Shown here one piece after another: positions 14,028-20,532 of a stretch of DNA of 20,532 nt. Each line of letters starts with the position of its first letter. Position 1 is the stretch's first letter. Origin of the DNA: DASXUC01 sp036505015 (GTDB lineage Bacteria > Sysuimicrobiota > Sysuimicrobiia > Sysuimicrobiales > Kaftiobacteriaceae); assembly GCA_036505015.1 (NCBI GenBank), contig DASXUC010000105.1, positions 1-20,532 on the forward strand, given 5' to 3'. A program made the translations under genes and the position numbers. The notes beneath the pieces are model-generated. The model had not been told where the DNA came from. It searched no databases and worked only from the letters and a program-made list of their open reading frames with translations.

Positions 14028-15572
14028 CTACCGCTTCACCTTGATCGTCTCGCTCCAGAACATGCTGGCACCGCCCGGCAGCATGACGCCGACGGGATCG
14101 CGGTAGGCCAGCTCATAGTGGCGGTAGAACAGCGGGATGATCGGCAGGTCGGTCATCAGCTTCTTCTGCAGCGCCACGTAGATCTGCTCCCGCCGCCGTT
14201 CGTCGACAGTAATCCGCCCCGCATCGATCAGCGCGTCGGCGTCCCGATAGTGGAAGAAGTTGGACCCATAGGGGGGCACGGCTTCGGAATCAAAGACGTC
14301 CCGGAAGAAGAGGTCCGGGTCGCCGGGACGCGCCGTCGCGGAAATCGTGATGTCGAAGGTGCCCTGCCTCCGGCGGTCGAACGCGGCGGTCGCATCCATG
14401 ATGTCCAGCTTGACGGTCAGCCCGACGGCCTGCCACTGCGCGGCGAGGATCTGCCCGACGGTGGTCTCCGGCTCACGGTTCTGGAGCATCAACGACACGG
14501 GGAACCCATTGGCATACCCCGCCTCGCGGAGCAGCGCCCGCGCCCGGTTCACATCATACGGATACGTCGGCACCTCCGAGGTTCCGCCGAACAGCTGCGG
14601 CGGCCGCATCACCATGGCCATCTCGTCCATGCCCGGGAGGGCCGCGGCGATGATCGCCCGGTTGATGGCGTAGGCGATGGCGCGGCGCACGCGGACGTCC
14701 TGGGCCGGCTTGAAGTTCGGGCTGAACTGGACCTGGAAGAGGTTGTCATACTCGATCACCCGCGCGGTTCGGATCGCGGGATCCTCGCGCAGGACTTTCA
14801 CGACCTCGGGGCTCCCCCGCGTCCAGGCGACCTGCAGGTCGCCGCTGCGCAGTGCCGCCGCGACGGAGCTCTCGTCGGCGACGTGCACAAACGTGATCTG
14901 CCGCACCGCCGGCTTCCCCCGGAAGTAGGCGTCGTTCGCCTTCACGACCACCTCACCACCCCGCGTCAGTTCCACGAACTCGAAGGGCCCCGTGCCGACG
15001 GGGGTTTTCGCGAAGGTGTCGCCCAACTGCTGGACGGCTTTCTTGGAGACGATGATGCCGGGGCGATAGGAAATGATGCTCCACATGAAGGAGCCGTCGC
15101 GCTCCTTCAGCGTGATGCGGACGGTATATTTGTCCACGGCCTCGACGCTCTTGACGTTCTCCAGCGCCTCTTTCCACGTCATCTTGGGCTGCGTCTGGCG
15201 CTCGAACGAGTAGACCACGTCCTCTGCGGTCATCTCCCCGAAGTTCCTGTGGAACTGGACGTTCCTGCGCAGGCTGAACGTGTAGACCAGCCCGTCGGCG
15301 GAGACACTCCACTTCTCGGCGAGATCGGGTTCGAGCTCCTTGGGGGCCGGTCCCGGCTTCCAGCGGACCAGCCAGTTGAACAGACTGGGGTAGACGAACC
15401 AGTCGGATGTGTACTGCCACCGGGCGGGATCGTAGATGCCTCCGGCCCTGGCGAACTGCAGCCGGACCTTGATGGCCGGCCTGGCGTCCTGCTGGGCGGT
15501 AGCCAGCGTGGGAATCGCCAGGACGGCGGCAAGCATGCACCCTACCACCAACATGCTCAGTTTCCTGCGCAT
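14028..15572 (-). CDS. ABC transporter extracellular solute-binding protein, family 5 (2)
   Basis: 514 aa. The Sec signal peptide MRRKLSMLVVGCML... is cut after ATA (about residue 26) and has no lipobox. The mature protein shows the DppA/OppA layout (EPDLAEKWSVSADG, TPVGTGPFEF, VRRAIAYAINRAI, LPIIPLFYRH). It is clearly the sister of the binding protein at 8389-9933; the N-terminal QYTSDWFVYPSLFNWLVRWK is identical in both. ATG 15572 has a GGAGG site eight bases upstream; the frame extends to 16007 but that part reads the neighbouring gene out of frame. Sitting directly before both permeases, this is the likelier cognate binding protein. Confidence 0.9.
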   Translation of the reverse strand: MRRKLSMLVVGCMLAAVLAIPTLATAQQDARPAIKVRLQFARAGGIYDPARWQYTSDWFVYPSLFNWLVRWKPGPAPKELEPDLAEKWSVSADGLVYTFSLRRNVQFHRNFGEMTAEDVVYSFERQTQPKMTWKEALENVKSVEAVDKYTVRITLKERDGSFMWSIISYRPGIIVSKKAVQQLGDTFAKTPVGTGPFEFVELTRGGEVVVKANDAYFRGKPAVRQITFVHVADESSVAAALRSGDLQVAWTRGSPEVVKVLREDPAIRTARVIEYDNLFQVQFSPNFKPAQDVRVRRAIAYAINRAIIAAALPGMDEMAMVMRPPQLFGGTSEVPTYPYDVNRARALLREAGYANGFPVSLMLQNREPETTVGQILAAQWQAVGLTVKLDIMDATAAFDRRRQGTFDITISATARPGDPDLFFRDVFDSEAVPPYGSNFFHYRDADALIDAGRITVDERRREQIYVALQKKLMTDLPIIPLFYRHYELAYRDPVGVMLPGGASMFWSETIKVKR

Positions 15573-15601
15573 CGCAAAGACCTCCGCTCCGTGCAGATTG
15601 A

Positions 15602-16684
15602 CTACCCCGCGACCGGCAGGCCCGGAATCGCGACCTGGGCCTCGAGCGCCGGCAACGTGCGGCTGTTCCAGGACTCGAAATTCGTCTGCTCGGTCGCATA
15701 GACGTTGCAGACCCGCGCGCCGCTGGCGACGGTCGGGAGGACCGACGTGCGGATGATGATGCCGTTCCAGGGCGACTGGAGTTCCTCGATCGTCTCGCCC
15801 CAGCCGTCGCGGATCTCGGCGACAACCTGCCCCTCGCGTACGAAGGCCCCGGGCTTGGTCTTCACGAACGACATCCCGCCCCGGTTGGCGGTGATCTCGT
15901 AGCGGGCGGTGACCTCCACCTGCAGCGGCGGCATCTCCGGGTCGCCGGGCAGGCTGCCGGCGAACTTCAGGAAGTTGGTCACCCCGCGCTCGAGGATGGC
16001 CACCCACGGATCGAGCGCGCGCCAGCCTTCACCCGCCTCGATGGAGATCGTGGGCACGCCGCGGCGGTTCAGTTGCCCGGTGATCCCGCCGCCGTGGCCG
16101 GGGCGCTTCCACAGGTGAATTAACTCGTACCCGACCGCGCGGCCCATCTCCAGCCGCTTCTTCTGGACCTCCTCCGGTTCGGCGCCGGTGATGGTCACCA
16201 TCGCGCGCGGGTAGTTGATGCTGTCCAGGTGGGTGGCATGGACGTCGAGTCCCATCTCCACGTTGGCGGTAATGTAGTCGACCACCGCGGAGACGACGCG
16301 CTCGCTCATGACGCCGGCAGGGTCGCCCTTGGCGATGCTGGCCACGTCGCCGACGTTGGGCGCGTCCAGCGGGAAGTGGCGGCCCCGGAAGGCCCAGGCA
16401 CCGGGGTTGACGATCGGTACCGCGATCACGGTCCCCCTAACGTCCTTGGGGTCGAGCTTGCGGGCGGCGCGGGCTACGGCGGCCATCCCGGCCGGCTCCT
16501 CGCCGTGCACCCCTGACCCGACGTAGACGGTGGGCCCGGGCTTCCTGCCGGCAATGACCCACACCGGAATGCCCAGCGGCGATCCCGTCGCCAGCTCTCC
16601 CACATGGACGAGAAACTTCTCCTTCGATCCGGCGGCCACCGATTTGGCCTTGAATTCGATGGGCGTGAGATTCTGTGCGCTCAT
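15602..16684 (-). CDS. succinylglutamate desuccinylase/aspartoacylase-type deacylase (M14)
   Basis: 360 aa. The zinc site of the family is visible: His60 and Glu63 in GVHGEEPAG, and His149 in LDVHATH (147-152). The general base Glu216 is in SIEAGEG. An asparagine/arginine substrate region (VNPGAWAFRGRHFPLD, 92-107) is also present. The C-terminal half forms the usual beta domain (MSFVKTKPGAFVREGQVVAEI). COG3608-type members hydrolyse N-acyl amino acids or similar amides. ATG 16684 has GAGG six bases upstream; a GTG at 16699 would add only five residues. It lies between the aldehyde dehydrogenase and the transport genes, which suggests it acts on the imported compound, but the acyl group and substrate are unknown. 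Confidence 0.85.
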   Translation of the reverse strand: MSAQNLTPIEFKAKSVAAGSKEKFLVHVGELATGSPLGIPVWVIAGRKPGPTVYVGSGVHGEEPAGMAAVARAARKLDPKDVRGTVIAVPIVNPGAWAFRGRHFPLDAPNVGDVASIAKGDPAGVMSERVVSAVVDYITANVEMGLDVHATHLDSINYPRAMVTITGAEPEEVQKKRLEMGRAVGYELIHLWKRPGHGGGITGQLNRRGVPTISIEAGEGWRALDPWVAILERGVTNFLKFAGSLPGDPEMPPLQVEVTARYEITANRGGMSFVKTKPGAFVREGQVVAEIRDGWGETIEELQSPWNGIIIRTSVLPTVASGARVCNVYATEQTNFESWNSRTLPALEAQVAIPGLPVAG

Positions 16685-16705
16685 CCCTTGCCTCCTCACG
16701 GTGTC

Positions 16706-18157
16706 TTAGTTGTAGAACACGACCGTTCGCAGTTCGGTCAACTCTTCCGCCGCATACTTGGGGCCCTCCCGTCCAAACCCGCTGCGCTTCGTCCCCCCGT
16801 AGGGCATGAGGTCGGCGCGCGTACTGCTGGTGCCGTTGACGATCACCCCGCCGACGTCGAGCCGGCGGGCCGCGTCCAGCGCACGGTGCAGGTCGCGGGT
16901 GAAGACCCCCGCCTGCAGCCCGTAGGGGGCCGCATTGACCAGCTCGATCGCCTGGTCGAAGGTGTCGAACGGCAGCACGGATACGACCGGCGCGAAGATC
17001 TCGTCGCAGACCACCCGGGCGTCGCTGGGCACGTCCACCAGCAGGGTGGGCTCCAGAACCGGGCCGCGGCGCTCGCCACCGGCCAGCACCTTCGCGCCCC
17101 GCCGCACGGCTTCGCCCACCCAATCCTGGGCCTTCACTGCCTCGCCCTCGCTGATCATCGGGCCCACGTCCGTCGACTCGTCCCAGGGGTCGCCGGCCTT
17201 CAGTGTGCTCGTGGCGCCGCGGAGGCGTGCGACAAACTCGTCGTAGATTGCGCGGGCGGCGTAGATGCGCTGGACCGACGTGCAGACCTGACCCGCTTTG
17301 CGGAAGGACCCGGCCGCGATCAGCCGCACCGCCCGGTCCAGATCGGCATCCTCGCAGACGATAGTCGCGGAGATGTTGCCGAGTTCCATGCAGGAGCGGC
17401 GCAGGCCGATGCGCGCCTGGATGGCTTCCCCTACCTCAGTGCTGCCGGTGAAGGTGACGAACTTCACGCGCTCGTCTTCCAGCAGCCACCGGCCGATACT
17501 CTCCCCGGGCCCTGTGATGACATTGATGTACCCCGCCGGCAGTCCCGCCTCCAGCAGGCGTTCGGCGAGCCAGTAGGCGCAGAGCGGTGTGAAGGTCGCC
17601 GGTTTGACCACCACAGTGTTGCCGACCGCCAGCGCGGGGGCGACCTTGTGCGCGACGGTGTTCAGCGGGCTGTTGAACGGCGTGATGGCGGCGACGACCC
17701 CGAGGGGAACGCGCATCACAAAGGCAAGGGCGTTCTCAAATCCGGGGGCGGACTGGATCGGCAGCACTTCTCCCCCTACGCGCTTCGCCTCTTCCGCCGA
17801 GAGTTGCAGTGTCTGGACGGCACGGGTGATGTCGTTACGGACGTCCTTCCAGGTGAAACCCGTCTCCGCGATCATCACGCGTGCCACTTCGTCCTGGCGC
17901 TGCTGTACCGCGGACGCAACCTGGGAGAGGATGCGAAAGCGCTCGTGGGCCGGCAGGGGGCCGGCGTCGAAGGCCCGCTGCGCGGCGTCGACTGCCGCCG
18001 TCACGTGACCCCTCGTGGCGGAAGACACATGCGCTACGACCTCGCCGGTGTACTTGTCGTGAACAGGGAGTCGCTGCTCGGTGGCCACGCGTTCCCCGCC
18101 GATGAGCAGGCCGTGACTCTTCGCCTCAACCACGCCGACGCGATCTGTTACTCCCAC
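16706..18157 (-). CDS. NAD(P)-dependent aldehyde dehydrogenase
   Basis: 483 aa, full length. Catalytic and cofactor residues: Asn162 (ITPFN), Lys185 (VVVKPA), the FTGSTEVG loop (236-243), Glu258 (MELG), Cys292 (GQVCTS) and Glu386 (DEIFAP). It oxidises an aldehyde to the acid in the cytoplasm; the subgroup resembles lactaldehyde/semialdehyde-type enzymes. ELG is followed by NISATIV rather than the common GxxP, a subgroup mark near the active site. The GTG start at 18157 has a GGGGAG site about 8 bases upstream. It is the first metabolic gene after the regulator, with a 54-base gap. Confidence 0.92.
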   Translation of the reverse strand: MGVTDRVGVVEAKSHGLLIGGERVATEQRLPVHDKYTGEVVAHVSSATRGHVTAAVDAAQRAFDAGPLPAHERFRILSQVASAVQQRQDEVARVMIAETGFTWKDVRNDITRAVQTLQLSAEEAKRVGGEVLPIQSAPGFENALAFVMRVPLGVVAAITPFNSPLNTVAHKVAPALAVGNTVVVKPATFTPLCAYWLAERLLEAGLPAGYINVITGPGESIGRWLLEDERVKFVTFTGSTEVGEAIQARIGLRRSCMELGNISATIVCEDADLDRAVRLIAAGSFRKAGQVCTSVQRIYAARAIYDEFVARLRGATSTLKAGDPWDESTDVGPMISEGEAVKAQDWVGEAVRRGAKVLAGGERRGPVLEPTLLVDVPSDARVVCDEIFAPVVSVLPFDTFDQAIELVNAAPYGLQAGVFTRDLHRALDAARRLDVGGVIVNGTSSTRADLMPYGGTKRSGFGREGPKYAAEELTELRTVVFYN

Positions 18158-18211
18158 GCGGACTCTCCCCTGTTCCGCCTGGCTTGTGGCCGGCGGATTT
18201 CCCTTCTCTTG

Positions 18212-18970
18212 CTAGCTGTGGCGCTGCTGACCGTACAGGGCCAGGCGAACGCTCTTGGCGCGCTCCTTGTGCAGCCGCGCCAGCCGCTCGGCCTCGGCCG
18301 CGTTCCGCGTTCGAATGGCCTCGACCACCTGACGGTGTTCCTCGATCGTCTCCCGCGCGCGCTCGGGAACACTCAGCGTGGACCAGCGAAAGCGCTGCAC
18401 GGCATCATGGAATGTGTCCAGCAGGTTGGCGAGACGCGGGTTGCGCGCGGCGCCGTAGATGGTTTCGTGGAACCGCTTGTTCAGGGCGGTCATCGCGGCG
18501 ACGTCGCCGCGTTCCGTCGCCTCCGCGATCTGTTCGTTGAGCGCGGTCATCGCCTCGATCTCGGAGGTCGAGGCCCGCTCGGCGGCCAGCCGGGCGGCGA
18601 GGCCTTCCAGCGCGATACGCATGACGTAAATGTCTTCAATGTCCTGCGAGGTGATCTCGGCAACGACAAGGCCGAGGCGGGGCACGTTCTCCACAAACCC
18701 CTCAGATGCCAACCGCTGCAGGGCTTCCCGCACCGGCGTCCGGCTGACGCCCAGCATCTGCGCCAGGACCCGGTCCTGCAGCCGCTCTCCTCCGCCAAAG
18801 ATCTCCCGGATAATCGCGGCACGCATCGTGCGGTAGACAATCTCACCGCGCAGCTCATGTCGCTCATAGAGACGTTTGAGGGCGGCGAGCTCCCGCCCCC
18901 GGGCTGCGGCTCTCGCCCGTCCCGGCCGCTCGGCCGTGCGGGGCATCACCGAGCCCCCGGCGGCGACCAC
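18212..18970 (-). CDS. GntR-family transcriptional regulator, FCD (FadR) type
   Basis: 252 aa. An N-terminal winged helix-turn-helix (about 40-105, recognition helix in LGVSRTPVREALQRLASEGFV) is followed by an FCD effector domain (about 110-236). His168 (FHETIY), His212 (EHRQVV) and His234 are at the usual metal-ligand places; the usual Asp of the D-x3-H pair is Asn164. FCD regulators often bind carboxylic acids and repress catabolic operons. GTG 18970 has AGGAG ten bases upstream; ATG 18946 is an alternative. It is the first gene of the unit, so it may control itself and the sixteen genes downstream. A palindrome suitable as operator lies about 75 bases upstream. Confidence 0.9.
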   Translation of the reverse strand: MVAAGGSVMPRTAERPGRARAAARGRELAALKRLYERHELRGEIVYRTMRAAIIREIFGGGERLQDRVLAQMLGVSRTPVREALQRLASEGFVENVPRLGLVVAEITSQDIEDIYVMRIALEGLAARLAAERASTSEIEAMTALNEQIAEATERGDVAAMTALNKRFHETIYGAARNPRLANLLDTFHDAVQRFRWSTLSVPERARETIEEHRQVVEAIRTRNAAEAERLARLHKERAKSVRLALYGQQRHS

Positions 18971-19210
18971 GGATCGGTTGCTCCTGCTGTCGCGTCGCCT
19001 CTCATCGCACCGGCGGGAGTTTAGGATCTTCCCTGGTATATCTTGGTATACACATGTATACGGCCATTCGCCGTCCAGGACCCAGGTCCTCCCTCTTGCA
19101 CTGGCAAAAGATTTCTTGGGGCGGAGGGCCTACAGCGAGTGGGACAAGGAGGGACATGGCAAATACATCAAAGACCCGCCCACCAAAATGCTCAACTGAT
19201 GGGGCGTGGC
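18971..19210. other. intergenic region upstream of the gntR-type gene
   Basis: No convincing gene. It contains the candidate GntR operator, the ribosome site for the regulator, and a short + strand frame ending at 19199 (ending AYSEWDKEGHGKY...MLN) that lacks a believable start of its own. A segment at 19175-19190 (CCCGCCCACCAAAATG) looks like a damaged copy of the tmRNA acceptor/CCA end. Confidence 0.5.
19034..19061 (-). promoter_or_regulatory. candidate GntR operator with repeated GGTATA
   Basis: TGGTATA occurs at 19034-19040 and again at 19044-19050, and the second copy runs into the inverted repeat GTATAC-ACAT-GTATAC (19046-19061). Short A/T-rich palindromes with GTATAC or TGGTATA cores are typical GntR-family sites. 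It stands out from GC-rich surroundings and lies upstream of the regulator, so autoregulation is likely. TATACC hexamers on the minus strand could also serve as -10 boxes; no clear -35 box was identified. Confidence 0.5.
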
Positions 19211-19240
19211 GGAAGAAGTGAGAACGAGCCCGCGTCCTGA
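19211..19240. repeat. right boundary repeat (inverted T-arm-like block, copy 4)
   Basis: It starts with the same 13 bases as the left boundary repeat and continues with CGAGCCCGCGTCCTGAG. The reverse complement CTCAGGACGCGGGCTCG matches tmRNA bases 144-160 except for one base. No terminator hairpin of the ssrA type and no intact T-arm precede it here. Confidence 0.65.
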
Positions 19241-19260
19241 GAGGGGGTCTGAGGGGTTGG

Positions 19261-20106
19261 TCAGCTCGCGAGCAGCGCGGATCCGCGGGCTTCGTCGAAG
19301 ATCAGTTCTCCGGCGGGCTCAGTGAGGACGCGCCCGACGGCGCGGTGCCGCCGCTCGATGCGCACCCGGCTGGCGTGGCACACGTCACACTGGTGCACAA
19401 CCACCCGCGTCCAGTCCAGGTCAGTGGGCCCGGCCCGGTCGGTCCGCACCCTGGCGAAGATCGCGCGCGATTCGATGGGCCGGCGCTCGTACATCGCCTT
19501 CTCCCATTCCTGGACCGCCACCGCGTTGGTCGTCTCGATCACATACCGCAGCGAGTAGAAGCGCCGGTTCCGCCAGCAGAACGGCACGTCGGTGACGAGC
19601 GAGATCACCCACCCGGTCACGACCACGGCGCCCAGCATTTCCAAGATGACCTGGCCGATCCCTACCCAGAGCATCGCCTGTGGGGGGATGACGAGGAACG
19701 CCGGCAGCTGCTTCACCGCCGTGACCGCTCCCTGGTCGACCAGGTGCTGAAGATACCCGAGCGGCCCCCAGGCCTGGGCCACCGAAAACACCTTCGTGCC
19801 TACCCGTACGGTCGCTCCCTGGTAGTCCAACACGACGACGGCCACGTAGGTCACAAACCCGAGAAATTCCGCCAGCCGCCGCAGTCCGGACGTATCGTAG
19901 TTGCGCGTCAGCCGGACGGCCAGGGCGATGCCCACGGCGGCCCCGCTTCCCAGGATCATCGCGCCGACCGGAATGAACGCCAGCGCGTGGGTGTGGGCGA
20001 TCTGGAACGCATGGCCGGCATACACCATCCCCCCTACCGAGAGGATGGCGAATACGACTGTGATGATCGCGGACACGGAGATCTCCGTCTCGTTTTGCTC
20101 TATCAT
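19261..20106 (-). CDS. unrecognised membrane protein with C-terminal CxxC
   Basis: 281 aa, family not recognised. Four hydrophobic segments are seen (about 11-30, 39-65, 80-94, 143-172). The C-terminal third is soluble and charged, with Cys240-x-x-Cys243 followed by Arg/His-rich residues (RVRIERRHR), which could form half of a metal site or a redox pair. The ATG at 20106 lies 17 bases after the smpB stop codon, so it is probably co-transcribed with smpB. Its ribosome site (GGGGG directly before the start) is weak. The TGA at 19261 is 20 bases beyond the right boundary repeat, so it belongs to the ssrA/smpB side rather than to the catabolic block. Confidence 0.75.
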   Translation of the reverse strand: MIEQNETEISVSAIITVVFAILSVGGMVYAGHAFQIAHTHALAFIPVGAMILGSGAAVGIALAVRLTRNYDTSGLRRLAEFLGFVTYVAVVVLDYQGATVRVGTKVFSVAQAWGPLGYLQHLVDQGAVTAVKQLPAFLVIPPQAMLWVGIGQVILEMLGAVVVTGWVISLVTDVPFCWRNRRFYSLRYVIETTNAVAVQEWEKAMYERRPIESRAIFARVRTDRAGPTDLDWTRVVVHQCDVCHASRVRIERRHRAVGRVLTEPAGELIFDEARGSALLAS

Positions 20107-20123
20107 GCCCCCTGAGACGCGGG

Positions 20124-20532
20124 CTAAGTCGGCAAGTTCGGAGGAAGTTTGCGCCTGACCGCCCGCTCAATCTGCCGGTCGGCATCCCGACGGGCGATGT
20201 CCGCTCGCTTGTCATATTGCTTCTTGCCGTGGGCGACTGCAAGTTCAACTTTAGCCCTCCCGCGGCGGAAGTATACGCGGAGGGGCACGAGCGTGTATCC
20301 CTTCTGCTGCGCCGCTCCCTCTAAGCGGCGGATCTGTGACCCATGGAGGAGGAGTTTTCGCTTCCGCAGCGGGTCGTGGTTGAAGATGTTTCCGGCCTCA
20401 TAGGGCGGGATGTGCATGTGATACAGCCAGACCTCCCCGCCCTCGACCCGGGCGAAGGCATCCTGAATGCTGGCTCGGCCCGCCCGCAGGGCCTTGACCT
20501 CCGTGCCGGTGAGCACCAGTCCCGCCTCGAGG
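20124..20532 (-). CDS. smpB: SsrA-binding protein SmpB, 5' end cut by window
   Basis: SmpB binds tmRNA and brings it to stalled ribosomes. Conserved parts are LTGTEVKALRAGRASIQDAF, YHMHIPPYE, FNHDPLRKRKLLLH, LVPLRVYFRRGRAKVELAVA and the basic tail GKKQYDKR with IARRDADRQ. The frame stays open to the last base of the window (reading LEAGLV before LTGTEV), so the GTG at 20516 is an internal codon. About 25 N-terminal residues lie outside. The gene is convergent with ssrA and about 20 kb from it. Confidence 0.95.
   Translation of the reverse strand, partial: LEAGLVLTGTEVKALRAGRASIQDAFARVEGGEVWLYHMHIPPYEAGNIFNHDPLRKRKLLLHGSQIRRLEGAAQQKGYTLVPLRVYFRRGRAKVELAVAHGKKQYDKRADIARRDADRQIERAVRRKLPPNLPT

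Larger units (their letters stand above)
769..19237. other. candidate catabolic island between ssrA and smpB
   Basis: Seventeen minus-strand genes lie between two imperfect direct repeats (769-791 and 19211-19234) that both belong to the ssrA-associated repeat family. ssrA 3' ends are classic integration sites, and ssrA duplicates sit at the left edge. This fits insertion at ssrA. Against it, no integrase, transposase or other mobility gene is visible, and codon choice and GC look like those of the flanking genes. The boundaries are inferred. Confidence 0.4.

Noticed and set aside
12930..15701. 923-aa plus-strand frame
   Set aside because: Spans the antisense of the dppC, dppB and binding-protein genes and has low-complexity charged composition; a shadow frame despite its length.
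14028..16007. Long version (659 aa) of the second binding protein
   Set aside because: The extra N-terminus is antisense-free but out-of-frame sequence of the deacylase gene; a signal peptide and GGAGG site mark ATG 15572.
16604..19024. 806-aa plus-strand frame
   Set aside because: Antisense of the deacylase start, aldehyde dehydrogenase and GntR genes, no recognisable domain.
769..19237. Composite transposon or insertion sequence
   Set aside because: No transposase frame and no IS-type terminal inverted repeats were seen; only direct repeats related to ssrA occur.

Overview
The window is a GC-rich bacterial stretch with dense minus-strand genes, frequent GTG starts and many 4-base stop/start overlaps. 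Two flavin monooxygenase-like proteins of the F420/FMN luciferase superfamily, a GntR regulator and a large ABC/TTT-type catabolic cluster suggest a metabolically versatile soil or sediment bacterium, probably from an uncultured lineage (for example Rokubacteria/Methylomirabilota or Sysuimicrobiota-like). That placement is a guess; no rRNA or other phylogenetic marker beyond ssrA/smpB is present.

Left edge (1-792): the 3' part of the tmRNA gene ssrA (+ strand, 5' end outside the window) ends at CCA 178 and is followed by a strong hairpin terminator. Its T-arm/acceptor/CCA end then recurs twice (ending at 468 and 725), each time followed by its own terminator hairpin of different sequence, and each time by a short inverted T-arm-like sequence. 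Between the copies lie about 250-290 bp of non-coding, hairpin-rich DNA.

Middle (793-18970): seventeen genes, all on the minus strand, with no gap larger than 54 bases. In transcription order they are: GntR/FCD regulator, aldehyde dehydrogenase, M14-type deacylase, extracellular solute-binding protein, two Dpp-type permeases, LLM-class flavin enzyme, isochorismatase-type cysteine hydrolase, cupin, a second solute-binding protein (paralogue of the first), second LLM enzyme, carboxymuconolactone-decarboxylase-like protein, TctC-like binding protein without a signal peptide, TcuA/fumarate-reductase-type FAD dehydrogenase, EtfB, EtfA, and a membrane Fe-S oxidoreductase. The last four form a coherent electron route: the dehydrogenase would reduce EtfAB, and the Fe-S membrane protein would pass electrons to quinone. 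The rest looks like uptake and stepwise breakdown of an amide-, ester- or ring-containing organic substrate, which cannot be named from sequence alone.

Right edge (18971-20532): a GntR promoter/operator region with a GTATAC-type palindrome, a fourth inverted T-arm-like repeat, an unrecognised membrane protein with a CxxC tail, and smpB, whose 5' end is cut off by the window end. ssrA and smpB, often neighbours, are therefore convergent and separated by the catabolic block. That block is bounded on both sides by copies of the same ssrA-associated repeat, so it may be an island inserted at ssrA. No integrase is visible.
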